Shown here piece by piece: positions 32,907 to 42,692 of a DNA stretch of 64,000 bases (positions within the stretch are counted from its first letter, which is position 1; each line of letters opens with the position of its first letter). The stretch is from an uncultured Paracoccaceae bacterium (lineage in GTDB: Bacteria; Pseudomonadota; Alphaproteobacteria; Rhodobacterales; Rhodobacteraceae): assembly GCA_947492475.1 (NCBI GenBank), contig CANLNM010000005.1, forward strand, positions 62,001-126,000. Reading direction: 5' to 3'. The notes beneath the pieces were generated by a model. It had not been told where the DNA came from and did not search any database. It saw nothing but the letters and a program-made list of their open reading frames with translations. Made by a program: the position numbers and the translations under genes.

Positions 32907-34007
32907 TCAATGTTCTGGGCCAAACCAGTTTTCAAAGATCTGGTTATAGCGACCATCCTCTTGGACCGTTAGAACAGCCAGATTGAGGGCTTCGGTCAAA
33001 TCGCTGCCTTGGGACAATGCGATCCCATAAAATTCACGTTTAAACACCCGTTCGACCAATCTGTCGGTTCCGTCCCCGTGTTTGCGCAGATGATAGGCCA
33101 AAATCGGGCCATCAAATACGACCGCTTCTAACTCCTCGTTTTCATAGGCGTCCATCAATGTCTCAAAGGTTGTAAACCCCGCATATTTGATGTCGCGCAC
33201 ATCCAGAAACGAAGCGGCGGTTGATCCGCTGGTGGTGCCCACACGGCGGTCTTCTAGGTCGTTGATTGAATCGATGGGCCCTGAAATGGCCTGAACCGTC
33301 ATGGCTGATGTGATTTGAGCCACAAATGCCGACACGATAAACAGCGACGCGGCCACCATGATCACCGCCAAAACGCGCCCCGGCCGGGATCGCGGGATCC
33401 GTTCCTCAAAGCCGCCGTTCACGATCAGGTTCAACGCCCACCAGAAACTGGGAAACAGCGCGTCTTTCATCGGGCGATCAAAATAGGGCTGACTGCGTCG
33501 CTCAAAGCTCCACATGACCATGCCCCCCAAAAACAGAATGGCAAAGGCCACAAGGATCGTAAACGCGATGTCCATGGTGAACACCGCTTTGAACAAACTG
33601 GGCGAGCCACCGGAATCGGCGGCGGCCAGAATCTGAAGGCCGCTTTCGAATATCGGTTGGCTAAAATCCATCACCGTTTCGCGTTCAGAGGTGATCGAAA
33701 TATTGGCCACAGCCCCATCCACACGCCCCTGCTGAACCGCATCAAACATCTGTGCAAAGCTGTCCATAGGTTCAAACTGCACATCTGCGTTCAGCTCTTT
33801 GGCGATTTCGCGGATCAAATCGATGCTAAACCCGGTGCGCACCCCGTTGATTTCCATAGAAAAAGGCGGGCGATCCACGGTGGCGAATGTCAGCGTGGAA
33901 TTCGGGTCAGATTGCGCCAAAACCCCAACCGCAAAGACCAACGACGCCCATGCGAACACAATCGCCCCCACGATAGCCCGAAGGCCGCTTTGCAATTTGA
34001 ATGTCAT
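32907..34007 (-). CDS. Prokaryotic ionotropic-glutamate-receptor-like channel subunit
   Basis: A 366-aa protein with the iGluR layout. A signal peptide (about 1-32) precedes ligand-binding lobe S1 (TLTFATVDRPPFSMEINGVR to ITSERETVMDFSQP, with Arg109 placed to hold an alpha-carboxylate). TM1 is about 142-165, a re-entrant pore loop about 186-200, TM2 about 211-237, then lobe S2 with FDGPILAYHL. The pore reads ALNLIVNGGFEERIPRS instead of the GluR0-type TVGYGD. After it, SAFVAQITSAMTVQ aligns with the eukaryotic SYTANLAAFL gate. An amino-acid-gated cation channel of unknown selectivity is likely; a simple binding protein is excluded by the TM segments. Confidence 0.82.
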   Translation of the reverse strand: MTFKLQSGLRAIVGAIVFAWASLVFAVGVLAQSDPNSTLTFATVDRPPFSMEINGVRTGFSIDLIREIAKELNADVQFEPMDSFAQMFDAVQQGRVDGAVANISITSERETVMDFSQPIFESGLQILAAADSGGSPSLFKAVFTMDIAFTILVAFAILFLGGMVMWSFERRSQPYFDRPMKDALFPSFWWALNLIVNGGFEERIPRSRPGRVLAVIMVAASLFIVSAFVAQITSAMTVQAISGPIDSINDLEDRRVGTTSGSTAASFLDVRDIKYAGFTTFETLMDAYENEELEAVVFDGPILAYHLRKHGDGTDRLVERVFKREFYGIALSQGSDLTEALNLAVLTVQEDGRYNQIFENWFGPEH

Positions 34008-34138
34008 CCCGTCCCCCGACTCATTGTGTTAGTATACCCATGTGACGGGTCACGCACAGAGTGCAAAGCCATGGCAGACCACATCTGGACCTTAGTGCAG
34101 GATTTGTGCCATGAGACAGGTGAAATTGCAGGTGCGCC

Positions 34139-34468
34139 ATGAACAAGAAAATCTCAAAACAGCAGGTTTACACGCTTTTGGTCGAAGTGGGCCGCCACGA
34201 AGATGACGGCCTGCCCAAAGGCAGCACCGGGGCCGCGCTGATGTGTTATGCCTCTGGGATCGACGAAGCCGAAGCCGTGCGCGAAACGGTGGCGATCCTG
34301 AAACAGGCGGATTTAGCGCCTTTGGATGTGTCAGGGTACGGCACCCTGGCCGAACGCGAAGCCGAAGGGCATGACATTTCCGACGAGGAAAAGGAATTGA
34401 TGGCGCGGGCTTTGGCCGAGAACAGCGTTGTGGTCGCGCAAATGACACCGTTTTTCGAAAAAAACTGA
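34139..34468 (+). CDS. Conserved hypothetical protein, 109 aa
   Basis: An acidic, helical, soluble protein of unknown function. GAALMCYASGIDEAEAVRETVAILK and SGYGTLAEREAEGHDISDEEKELMARAL look like two helical hairpins. No Cys pairs, membrane helices or nucleotide motifs are seen except a single Cys in LMCYA. AGGTG stands before the ATG. It is convergent with the Hint-domain gene. Proteins of this look occur near dap genes in related bacteria, as far as I recall. Confidence 0.7.
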   Translation: MNKKISKQQVYTLLVEVGRHEDDGLPKGSTGAALMCYASGIDEAEAVRETVAILKQADLAPLDVSGYGTLAEREAEGHDISDEEKELMARALAENSVVVAQMTPFFEKN

Positions 34469-34479
34469 CTGCGCCGCGG

Positions 34480-35562
34480 TTAACCGTTTCTCGAATGTGC
34501 CACGGTCATGGCTTCGAACCGTTCCAGCAATGCGGTTTCAGATGCGGTGTGTTTTGGCAGAACTTCGCGGGGGACATCGCGCAAAATGGAATGGGGCAAC
34601 AAACCGCCATCCGCCAAAATAGCCGACGCATCCAAACTTTCTAGGGGTGCGCCTTCGGCATCCATGGCGGTTTGGCGATCCAGCACCACCTGATAATAGC
34701 GCATCACATACATCTGCGGGGCCGGAATGACCGATCGCCCATCGCGCAGATGCGACGCGCAGGCGCTCACCTCTTCTTCGCCAAACAGATATTCCACCTC
34801 TGATCCGGTCAATCGTACACGTTGTTCTGGGCCGACAATCACGTGTTTATGCAACCCATGATATGGCGCGCGCATGGTGATGGGGGCAAACCGCCCCCGA
34901 GCGATCACATCCGCATAGCCCGCCCAACGGATCTGGGCGATGTCCCCATCCGCCGTGTGAACAACCTGCCCGGGACGCAAATCCTGTAGTGCAATATGGC
35001 CTTCGGTGGTGGAGAGCCGGATCCGGCCATCCATGCTGGGCATCGGCCCGATGGGTTCTATCTGATCAGACACGCCGATCCACGCCACATCAGCCCCCAA
35101 AGGCAACGCGTTTGACGGGGAGATCAGCAAATCCACATCGCGCAGCGTCAGCGGGATCGGATTGGCGACATCCGCCTGCCAGATCAGATTGCGGTCCGTG
35201 TCATGCAAACTTAATGATCCGCGGCGCGCGGGCCCATTCCATGAATAGGTCAGGATCAATCGATGGGCCGGGCTGATCAGATCATTGGGCAACACCGCTT
35301 GGCACAGCACATGCCCCTGACGCTGAGCGAAAAACACTTGTCCGTTTTCTTCGAATCCGATGGCCAATTCGCTGATCCACGGCGTCTGCGTCGCAAAACC
35401 GGCCAAAATCGTGCGCCCATGACCACGATCATAGGTGCATTCCAGCTGAATGGTGCCACAGGCCAACACCTGATCCGGGTCGTAGGCGGCAACTGGGTTT
35501 TGATCCAGCCCTTGCGGGGAAAACACCGCCTCATGTGTGTCGCGCAGCCCGATCCAGGTCAT
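34480..35562 (-). CDS. Hint-like domain protein lacking the catalytic Cys
   Basis: A 360-aa protein coupled to the upstream Hint gene by ATGA. The first part (about 1-180) resembles a beta-sandwich/lectin-like domain (ILTYSWNGPARRGSLSLHD). From about 190 it follows the Hint fold: GHIALQDLRPGQVVHTADGD, IRWAGYADV, then PEQRVRLTGSEVEYLFGEEEV, parallel to the neighbour. But the block that should start with Cys (CFVTGTRV in the partner) reads GRIRLSTTEG, and the HRVLI His is Gln. Self-splicing or self-cleavage is thus unlikely. It may be a binding partner or decayed paralogue. Confidence 0.75.
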   Translation of the reverse strand: MTWIGLRDTHEAVFSPQGLDQNPVAAYDPDQVLACGTIQLECTYDRGHGRTILAGFATQTPWISELAIGFEENGQVFFAQRQGHVLCQAVLPNDLISPAHRLILTYSWNGPARRGSLSLHDTDRNLIWQADVANPIPLTLRDVDLLISPSNALPLGADVAWIGVSDQIEPIGPMPSMDGRIRLSTTEGHIALQDLRPGQVVHTADGDIAQIRWAGYADVIARGRFAPITMRAPYHGLHKHVIVGPEQRVRLTGSEVEYLFGEEEVSACASHLRDGRSVIPAPQMYVMRYYQVVLDRQTAMDAEGAPLESLDASAILADGGLLPHSILRDVPREVLPKHTASETALLERFEAMTVAHSRNG

Positions 35563-37151
35563 GCAGCGGCCTTTGCCATCAGCAATTCTGCCTCAAACCG
35601 GCGCAACGTACGCCGTACCGCTGGCGAATAGCCCTGCCCGGTCATTGGATCCAACTCGGGGAAAATCGTGCAGATTTCGTCGATGATCTCTTGCTCAAAC
35701 GCTTTGACCGTCTGCGGCCCCGGCAGGAAACTCTCGGTGGGCAATCCTTCGGAAAACACCACCTGATGTTTATCGAACATGATGTGCACATATTCGACGT
35801 CGCCGCCTTCGATGCGGCGCACGGATTGGTCATTTACCAAATCGCGGGCGGCGATCAGAATTTCGGGTTCACCAAACAGCAGCTCAGCTTTGTAATCTTC
35901 GATCAACACCCGGTGCAGCGGCGACACCATTAATGTGCGATGCCGGCCAAAGGTGTTTTTTTCAATGCGGATCGGGGCCATTTTGCCCGTTGCCTGCACC
36001 TGACGCCGCCCAATCCAGCGCAAAGGCTGCGGCCCGTCATCCTGCGTCATGACCAGATCGCCGATTTGCAGGTCCTCAACTTTGACGTCGCCTTTGGGGG
36101 TTAAAACCCGCGTCCCGGTCACAAAACAAGGGATGGTTTCAACGGTGACGAACCCCACATCTGTCTGAATGGGTGTTCCTGATCCATCAAGGGATGCCAC
36201 TTCGTAGGTGAAACTGGCCGTGTCATGGTCGGAATCCGTGGTGACATTGATGGTGCCATCCGCGTTCAGTTCGATTGTGTGGCCGGATGCCAGCGTAACC
36301 GACCCGCCCGGCACAATCGCCTGACCATTGATATGAGTGATGACCAACGACCCCGACGTGTTGTTGTCATCATTGCCCAGAATATCGAGGTTATCTTTGG
36401 TGTAATCTTCGCCAATGGTGAAATGGTCATCATGGGCAACCAAAGTGGTCTGCACGGAATCCCCGGCGATCAACAGGTTGGAATCATAGCGATTATCGGA
36501 TGTGTCCGCGATCCCGATCCGGATCGAATTGACCTGTCCAGCATTCACCGGAATGGTCAGGGTCATCGTGATCGTAAACCCGTCCATTTCCGTGTTGAAA
36601 TCGTCTTGGGTGTTGTCAACAAACAGGTTTTCGTTGTTGTTCTGGTTCACACCGGTCACGGATGTGGCGCTGTTTGTCACCGATAATGGCACGTGCTGAC
36701 CGTTAATCCAGACCCCCACAACGTCGTTGTAAACCGAATTGGAATATTCGGGATATTCCTCAGAGGCGAAGACAAACTGCATCGTCATCACGTCGCCAGT
36801 GGGGATAAAATCCACATCCATATACGACGCATCATAGGTGTTGGTGCCGGCAATCGCGTTGAAATCGGATTGATTATTTGGCCCCGAACTGTTGTAGCCG
36901 CGGCTGTTGGATTGGTTGGACGACCCGGATGAGTTGGTGAAATAGCTCGCCGCGCCAGTCGAAAAAATCACGCCTGTATCTCCGGGAACGACGCCGGGGG
37001 AAATACTATCGCCGCCGGTATAGATCGCCGATGAATAGCTCGATCCGGTATAGCTGGCGCCCACAACCGTGACACCATCCCCAAAAATCGTGTTGGCCAT
37101 CTGCGTGGCCGAAGCGCCCGTATTGTAGTTCAGCTCTGATGCTGCAACCAT
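35559..37151 (-). CDS. Choice-of-anchor-L plus Hint domain secreted protein
   Basis: A 530-aa protein without a classical signal peptide. Residues about 15-240 form a choice-of-anchor-L domain (GVIFSTGAASYF, MTMQFVFASEEYPEYSNSVY, NDVVGVWINGQHV), about 245-335 a cadherin/VCBS-like linker, and about 340-470 a Hint domain: Cys342 begins CFVTGTRVLTPKG, and His413 lies in SPLHRVLIEDYK. Hint domains perform N-S acyl shift and self-cleavage. The acidic, Asn/Asp-rich body and lack of signal peptide suggest type I secretion, without visible RTX repeats. The start at 37151 lacks a strong Shine-Dalgarno. Confidence 0.85.
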   Translation of the reverse strand: MVAASELNYNTGASATQMANTIFGDGVTVVGASYTGSSYSSAIYTGGDSISPGVVPGDTGVIFSTGAASYFTNSSGSSNQSNSRGYNSSGPNNQSDFNAIAGTNTYDASYMDVDFIPTGDVMTMQFVFASEEYPEYSNSVYNDVVGVWINGQHVPLSVTNSATSVTGVNQNNNENLFVDNTQDDFNTEMDGFTITMTLTIPVNAGQVNSIRIGIADTSDNRYDSNLLIAGDSVQTTLVAHDDHFTIGEDYTKDNLDILGNDDNNTSGSLVITHINGQAIVPGGSVTLASGHTIELNADGTINVTTDSDHDTASFTYEVASLDGSGTPIQTDVGFVTVETIPCFVTGTRVLTPKGDVKVEDLQIGDLVMTQDDGPQPLRWIGRRQVQATGKMAPIRIEKNTFGRHRTLMVSPLHRVLIEDYKAELLFGEPEILIAARDLVNDQSVRRIEGGDVEYVHIMFDKHQVVFSEGLPTESFLPGPQTVKAFEQEIIDEICTIFPELDPMTGQGYSPAVRRTLRRFEAELLMAKAAA

Positions 37152-37448
37152 GTTCGTGCCTATCCCTCAGGGAGGCATGCATATACCGTGCTCCGGCGTC
37201 CCGGAAATCTATATGTTGTGGCTTTTTCTACTCGCCACGGACCATCTTGGGTCTCTTTGATATACGCCCTGCCTCGGGTCATTTATTACCAAAAGGTTAA
37301 CGCGAAAAAACCTTCGTTAAGAATGATTAATGCCACTTTTCTGTTTTGTTGGCCTTGATGTGTTACCAACGCGCCACAGCCCCAAAACCGGCAGCGTGAT
37401 TGCAAACGCCCCCCTTTGACGATAGCCATTTGCCCAAAGGAGCCCGCC
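37152..37448. other. Intergenic region before dapE and the Hint operon
   Basis: This 297-bp divergent region is AT-richer than its surroundings. It holds one clear repeat, TTAACG (37297-37302) with CGTTAA (37315-37320), about 130 bp before dapE, and GAGGCAT and GGAGG-type purine tracts near the Hint start. I see no small gene, tRNA or riboswitch. Promoters for both directions must lie here. Confidence 0.5.
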
Positions 37449-38591
37449 ATGACAATCGACCCCGTCCAATTGACCGCAGACCTGATCCGTTGCCCATCAG
37501 TAACCCCAAAAGAAGGCGGCGCATTGCGTTTATTGGCGGATATATTGGGGGATGCAGGGTTTGAATGCACCCGCGTGGACCGCAACGGCACCCCAAATCT
37601 GTTTGCGCGTTGGGGCAATCGTGGGGCCAATAAATCGTTTGGATTCAATGGACACACAGATGTGGTCCCCGTCGGGGACGAAGCCGCCTGGAGCGTCCCC
37701 CCCTTTGGCGCGATCATGAAAGACGGCTATTTATACGGACGCGGCGCAACCGATATGAAATCTGGCGTGGCCGCATTTGCTGCAGCTGCCATCGATTTTG
37801 TCACCCAAACCCCGCCCGATGGCGCCGTGATCATGACCATCACCGGCGACGAAGAAGGCCCCGCAACCGATGGCACCACGGCCCTGTTGGATTGGATGGC
37901 CCAAAACAACGAAGCCATGACCGATTGTCTGGTCGGCGAACCCACCTGCCCCAATGAAATGGGCGAAATGATGAAGGTCGGACGCCGCGGCTCGATGACG
38001 GCTTGGTTCACCGCGCGTGGTGTTCAGGGCCATGCCGCCTATCCGCATCGCGCCAAAAACCCGGTCCCGGCCATGGCGCGCTTGATCGACACGCTGGCCA
38101 GTCACCAGATTGATCAGGGCACCGACCACTTTGATCCATCAACATTGGCGGTGGTCACGTTTGACACGGGCAATGCCGCCACCAATGTCATCCCCGCTGA
38201 ATGCACCGCTGCGGTGAATATCCGGTTCACGGACCTGCATTCCGGCGACAGCCTGACCCAATGGTTGCAGACACAAATGGACGACGTGGCCCACGCCTTT
38301 GACATGGATTTCAGCATGAATGTTAAGGTGTCCGGCGAAAGCTTCTTAACCCCTCCGGGGTCATTGTCCGATCTGGTTGCCCGCGCGGTCACCGCCGAAA
38401 CAGGGGTCACACCAGAATTGTCCACATCCGGCGGCACATCTGACGCCCGGTTTGTCAAAAACCATTGTCCTGTCGTGGAATTTGGGTTGGTCGGCAAAAC
38501 GATGCATGCGGTGGATGAACGGGTTAAGGTTGACCAGATCAAGCAGCTAAAATCGGTCTACTCTCGGATTCTAAAGGATTATTTTGCGTGA
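37449..38591 (+). CDS. dapE: Succinyl-diaminopimelate desuccinylase DapE
   Basis: A 380-aa M20-family zinc hydrolase that removes succinate from N-succinyl-LL-diaminopimelate. FNGHTDVVP gives the first metal His and Asp, [14 protein letters not shown] the bridging Asp, TGDEEGPA the catalytic Glu pair, and the C-terminal [10 protein letters not shown] and GKTMHAVDE the remaining ligands. Of the possible starts the ATG at 37449 is chosen because AAAGGAG stands in front and it gives the usual N-terminus. It is coupled with the following GNAT gene by a GTGA overlap. Confidence 0.96.
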   Translation: MTIDPVQLTADLIRCPSVTPKEGGALRLLADILGDAGFECTRVDRNGTPNLFARWGNRGANKSFGFNGHTDVVPVGDEAAWSVPPFGAIMKDGYLYGRGATDMKSGVAAFAAAAIDFVTQTPPDGAVIMTITGDEEGPATDGTTALLDWMAQNNEAMTDCLVGEPTCPNEMGEMMKVGRRGSMTAWFTARGVQGHAAYPHRAKNPVPAMARLIDTLASHQIDQGTDHFDPSTLAVVTFDTGNAATNVIPAECTAAVNIRFTDLHSGDSLTQWLQTQMDDVAHAFDMDFSMNVKVSGESFLTPPGSLSDLVARAVTAETGVTPELSTSGGTSDARFVKNHCPVVEFGLVGKTMHAVDERVKVDQIKQLKSVYSRILKDYFA

Positions 38592-39016
38592 CGCTGACAA
38601 TCGAATTGACCGATAACCTTGCTGGATGTCACGCCGTTCGCCGCGCCGTGTTCATCAATGAGCAAAACGTATCAGAAGCCGAAGAGCTGGACGATCTGGA
38701 CGCGCAGGCCCTGCATATTCTGGCCACCAAGGATGGAACCCCTGTGGGCACAGCCCGGCTGCTGATCCATGACGCCTATGGAAAAATCGGGCGTGTGGCT
38801 GTCACCAAAGACATGCGCGGCACCGGATTGGGTGCCAAAATCATGCAGGTTGTTCTGGATGTTTTACGTGCCCAAGACGGCGTGACCCATGCCAAACTGG
38901 ACGCACAAATCTCTGCGCTCAAATTCTACGAAAAGCTGGGCTTTGTCGCGCAGGGGCCCGAATTTATGGATGCCAATATTCCGCACCGTTTGATGGTCAT
39001 GCCACTTTCGTCATGA
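38588..39016 (+). CDS. GNAT-family acetyltransferase (ElaA-like)
   Basis: A 142-aa protein. The N-terminal part [21 protein letters not shown] resembles the ElaA/YjcF-type GNAT group, and [20 protein letters not shown] contains the acetyl-CoA-binding [25 protein letters not shown] completes the fold. The GTG start at 38588 overlaps the dapE stop. Substrate unknown. Confidence 0.88.
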   Translation: MTLTIELTDNLAGCHAVRRAVFINEQNVSEAEELDDLDAQALHILATKDGTPVGTARLLIHDAYGKIGRVAVTKDMRGTGLGAKIMQVVLDVLRAQDGVTHAKLDAQISALKFYEKLGFVAQGPEFMDANIPHRLMVMPLSS

Positions 39017-39046
39017 CGCCGTCGCGTTGGCGTGCTAGTTGGGGAT

Positions 39047-41302
39047 ATGAACAGAATTCCGTCTAAGGACGAAATCCTACAATGGATTTCCGATAACCCC
39101 ACCCTGACTGCAAAACGTGACATCGCCAAAGCTTTTGGCATCAAAGGTGCGCAGCGGATTGATCTGAAACGCGTTCTCAAAGAGCTGGAGGCCGAAGGTC
39201 ACCTGCAAAAACGCCACAAGACCTATCGCGATCCGGAAAAGCTGCCCCCGGTTTCGGTGCTGCAAATCATCGGGCCCGATGGGGATGGTGACCTGTTCGC
39301 CAAACCGCTGGAATGGCATGGCGAAGGTGTGGAGCCGCGCATTTTGTTTGTCCCACGCGCCAGCGATCCTGCACTGGGCGCTGGGGATCGCATCCTTGGG
39401 CGACTGACCGAAGTCAAAGAAGACGACCACCAATACACAGCGCGTTTGATCCGCAAAATTGGCAGTAACCCGCTCAAAGTTTTGGGAATTTTCCGCAAAC
39501 AATCCGAAGGCGGGCGCATCCTGCCCATCGACAAAGGCGCGGATAAACAATGGCTTGTGGCCGCAGGCGCGGATCACGGGGCCAAAGACGGTGAACTGGT
39601 CGAAGCAGAACAGGCCGGCCCCAAAGGCCGCCTTGGCCTGCCCAAAGCGCGGATCATTGCACGGCTGGGCGATCCGACCCAACCCCGCGCCGTATCGCTG
39701 ATCGCCATTCATCAACACGGCATTCCCGATCAATTCCCCGATCAGGTCATTGCCGAAGCCGACGCCAAGAAGCCCGCGGGCCTAAAAGGCCGCACTGACC
39801 TGCGTGAACTGCCATTGATCACCATTGATCCCTGGGATGCGCGCGATCACGACGATGCCTGTTTTGTGCAGGCCGATGACGATCCGCAAAACGCGGATGG
39901 GTTCATCCTTTGGGTCGCGATTGCGGATGTCGCCCACTACGTCACCCCCGGTTCTGAATTGGATCGAGAAGCGAAAAAACGCGGTAATTCCAGCTACTTC
40001 CCTGATCGTGTGGTGCCAATGTTGCCGGATCGATTGTCCGGGGATTTGTGTTCCTTGCACGAAGGCGTTCCCCGTGCCTGTCTGGCGGTGCGGATGAAAA
40101 TCGATGCCTCTGGCAACAAAATCAGCCACGAATTTGTCCGCGGATTGATGAAATCCCCGGCCTCGCTGAACTACGAAGAAGTGCAGGCCGCCATGGACGG
40201 CGCGCCAAATGACAAAGTTGCGCCGCTGCTGGACGATGTGATCCGCCCCCTTTACGCCTGCTACGAAGCGTTGCGCAAAGCGCGGTCGGTCCGCCAACCG
40301 TTGGAACTGGACCTGCCCGAACGCAAAATCACGCTCAACGACGAAGGCGAAGTGACCAGTGTCGATTTCCGCGACCGGCTGGATGCGCATCGCTTGATCG
40401 AAGAGTTCATGGTGCTTGCCAATGTCGCGGCCGCCGAAACATTGATCGCCAAGAAATCCCCGCTTTTGTTCCGCGTCCACGAAGAGCCAAACCCGCAGAA
40501 ATTAGAAGCGTTGCGCGAAACGGCCCAATCCGCCGGCATGGTGCTGGCCAAGGGGCAGGTATTGAAAACCGCGCATTTGAACCATCTATTGAGCCAGGCC
40601 GCCGATACAGATCACGACACGCTGATCAACATGGCCACGCTGCGATCCATGACACAGGCCTATTACAGCCCTGAAAACTTTGGGCATTTTGGGCTGGCCT
40701 TGCGCAACTACGCGCATTTCACATCGCCCATTCGGCGCTACTCTGACCTGATCGTGCATCGCGCGCTTGTGTCTTCGCATGGCTTTGGCAAAGACGGTCT
40801 CGATCCCCATGAAGTCGAACGTCTGCAAGATACCGCACAGCATATTTCGGACACGGAACGCCGGTCGATGATGGCTGAACGCGACACAACCGACCGCTAT
40901 TTGGCGGCGTTTATGTCCGACCGCGTTGGGCTCGAACTTAAGGGACGGATCAGTGGCATTGCCAATTTTGGCGTGTTTGTCCGGCTGGACGAAACAGGCG
41001 CAGACGGGATGCTGCCGATGCGCAATCTGGGGCGTGAGTTTTTCCATTATGATGCGGAAACGCAGACCCTGATGGGATCTGATTCAGGTATTCAAATTGG
41101 GATCGGACAAAAGGTCACCGTCAAGCTGATTGAGGCCGCTCCGGTTACCGGTGGCTTACTTTTGGATTTGGTTGATCTGGATGGCAAAACCCTGCCCAAA
41201 GGACCGCCACGTCGATCCGGAAAACCACCCCGCCGCAAACAAGGAAGCGCCCGTAAAAAGGCCGCCAAAACGCAGCGCAAGGTCAAACGCACCCGGAAAT
41301 AA
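39047..41302 (+). CDS. rnr: Ribonuclease R
   Basis: A 751-aa RNase II/R-family 3'-5' exoribonuclease that degrades structured RNA. Order: N-terminal helix-turn-helix (KRDIAKAFGIKGAQRIDLKR), cold-shock-like domains, the catalytic RNB domain with TIDPWDARDHDDACF (metal-binding Asp cluster) and ALRNYAHFTSPIRRYSDLIVHR, an S1 domain (GLELKGRISGIANFGVFVRL), and a Lys/Arg-rich tail. The ATG at 39047 is preferred over a GTG/TTG five codons upstream. It is 30 nt after the GNAT gene and likely co-transcribed with dapE. Confidence 0.96.
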   Translation: MNRIPSKDEILQWISDNPTLTAKRDIAKAFGIKGAQRIDLKRVLKELEAEGHLQKRHKTYRDPEKLPPVSVLQIIGPDGDGDLFAKPLEWHGEGVEPRILFVPRASDPALGAGDRILGRLTEVKEDDHQYTARLIRKIGSNPLKVLGIFRKQSEGGRILPIDKGADKQWLVAAGADHGAKDGELVEAEQAGPKGRLGLPKARIIARLGDPTQPRAVSLIAIHQHGIPDQFPDQVIAEADAKKPAGLKGRTDLRELPLITIDPWDARDHDDACFVQADDDPQNADGFILWVAIADVAHYVTPGSELDREAKKRGNSSYFPDRVVPMLPDRLSGDLCSLHEGVPRACLAVRMKIDASGNKISHEFVRGLMKSPASLNYEEVQAAMDGAPNDKVAPLLDDVIRPLYACYEALRKARSVRQPLELDLPERKITLNDEGEVTSVDFRDRLDAHRLIEEFMVLANVAAAETLIAKKSPLLFRVHEEPNPQKLEALRETAQSAGMVLAKGQVLKTAHLNHLLSQAADTDHDTLINMATLRSMTQAYYSPENFGHFGLALRNYAHFTSPIRRYSDLIVHRALVSSHGFGKDGLDPHEVERLQDTAQHISDTERRSMMAERDTTDRYLAAFMSDRVGLELKGRISGIANFGVFVRLDETGADGMLPMRNLGREFFHYDAETQTLMGSDSGIQIGIGQKVTVKLIEAAPVTGGLLLDLVDLDGKTLPKGPPRRSGKPPRRKQGSARKKAAKTQRKVKRTRK

Positions 41303-41398
41303 TCCGCCGAGTACTGGGCGCGATTGATCTGCGGTCTTGCCCGATGGTCTGACAAGGTTAATCTACGGTTACGTATCTTAACAGTGTCAGGTCTTTTC

Positions 41399-42688
41399 AT
41401 GCGGTTATCGGTTCTTGCGCTTTGTGTTTTTGTTGCCCCTTGTGTTGTGCAGGCCACCCCTGCGCCTGTGCCTGCGGCCATCGACTTGCCCTTAGCGACG
41501 GTGCCGATGCATCTTGGGCAGAACAACAATCACAACGAGGCGCAAATCGTGCAGGCCCAATATACAGACCACGTTCGGTTTAATCGCTGGATTTCAAGTT
41601 TTCGCCGACGGGCTTTGGGCCAAGGGATCAGCGCGCGCACATTTGATCAGGCGTTTCGTGGCATTGATTACAATTCTGACGTCATTGAACGCGACCGAAA
41701 TCAGTCCGAATTTGTTAAACCGATTTGGGAATATCTGGATACGGCCGTGTCTGATTCCCGCATCCGCAATGGCCGCCAGGCATTGCGCCAAAACCGCCGT
41801 TTGCTGGACCAAATCGAAGCGCGATACGGCGTCGACAAAGAAATCGTTGTGGCGGTTTGGGGGTTGGAAAGCGCCTATGGAGCCGTGCGTGGCGATACCC
41901 ATATTATCGAAGCGCTTGCGACACTGGCCTATGATGGTCGGCGCGGGTCCTTTTTTGAAAGTCAGCTGATTGCAGCGCTCAAAATTCTGCAAAACGGAGA
42001 CACAACCCCGGCGAACATGCGCGGCTCTTGGGCAGGCGCAATGGGACATACCCAATTTATTCCAACGTCTTATCTGGCATATGCCGTGGATTGGACCGGG
42101 GATGGGCGGCGTGATATTTGGGATGACGATCCAGCAGATGCGCTGGCCTCGACAGCGGCCTATCTGTCGCGGTTTGGATGGGTGCCCAACCAACCTTGGG
42201 GGGTTGAGGTGCAACTGCCCGACGGGTTTGACTATACCCTGGCCAACCGCAGCAACCGTCGTATGCCCAGCCAATGGGCACAGATCGGCATCACCGGAAT
42301 GGATGGGCGCCCCGTGCCGGATCATGGGACGGCATCAATCCTGTTGCCCGCTGGTTCTGATGGTGTCGCGATGATGATCTTTAAGAATTTCAGTGTCATT
42401 GAGCGGTATAACACAGCCGATGCCTATGTGATCGGTGTGGGCCATCTGGCCGATCGGATTGGCGGGGCGGATGACTTTCAATCTGGCTGGCCTCGTGGGG
42501 ATCGTGGGCTGCGATCTGCGGAACGGATTGAGCTGCAGCAATTGCTGACCAATGCCGGGTTTAGCACCCAGGGTGTGGACGGAAAAATTGGCCCAAACAC
42601 GATCAACGCCATCCGCAGATATCAACAAGCCAACGGGCTAACGCCTGACGGTTACGCGTCGCTTCGGTTGCTGGAACGGTTGCGATAA
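41399..42688 (+). CDS. MltB-type lytic murein transglycosylase with peptidoglycan-binding domain (paralogue)
   Basis: A 429-aa exported protein. RLSVLALCVFVAPCVVQA is the signal peptide, which favours the ATG at 41399. The catalytic region has EIVVAVWGLESAYGAVRGDT with the Glu in ESAYG and WAGAMGHTQFIPTSYLAYA. A PG_binding_1 domain lies at the C-terminus (ELQQLLTNAGFSTQGVDGKI). It is the same architecture as the 12829-13998 gene but clearly diverged, suggesting distinct sites or times of action. It converges with the methyltransferase gene, four nt apart. Confidence 0.92.
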   Translation: MRLSVLALCVFVAPCVVQATPAPVPAAIDLPLATVPMHLGQNNNHNEAQIVQAQYTDHVRFNRWISSFRRRALGQGISARTFDQAFRGIDYNSDVIERDRNQSEFVKPIWEYLDTAVSDSRIRNGRQALRQNRRLLDQIEARYGVDKEIVVAVWGLESAYGAVRGDTHIIEALATLAYDGRRGSFFESQLIAALKILQNGDTTPANMRGSWAGAMGHTQFIPTSYLAYAVDWTGDGRRDIWDDDPADALASTAAYLSRFGWVPNQPWGVEVQLPDGFDYTLANRSNRRMPSQWAQIGITGMDGRPVPDHGTASILLPAGSDGVAMMIFKNFSVIERYNTADAYVIGVGHLADRIGGADDFQSGWPRGDRGLRSAERIELQQLLTNAGFSTQGVDGKIGPNTINAIRRYQQANGLTPDGYASLRLLERLR

Positions 42689-42692
42689 GGCG

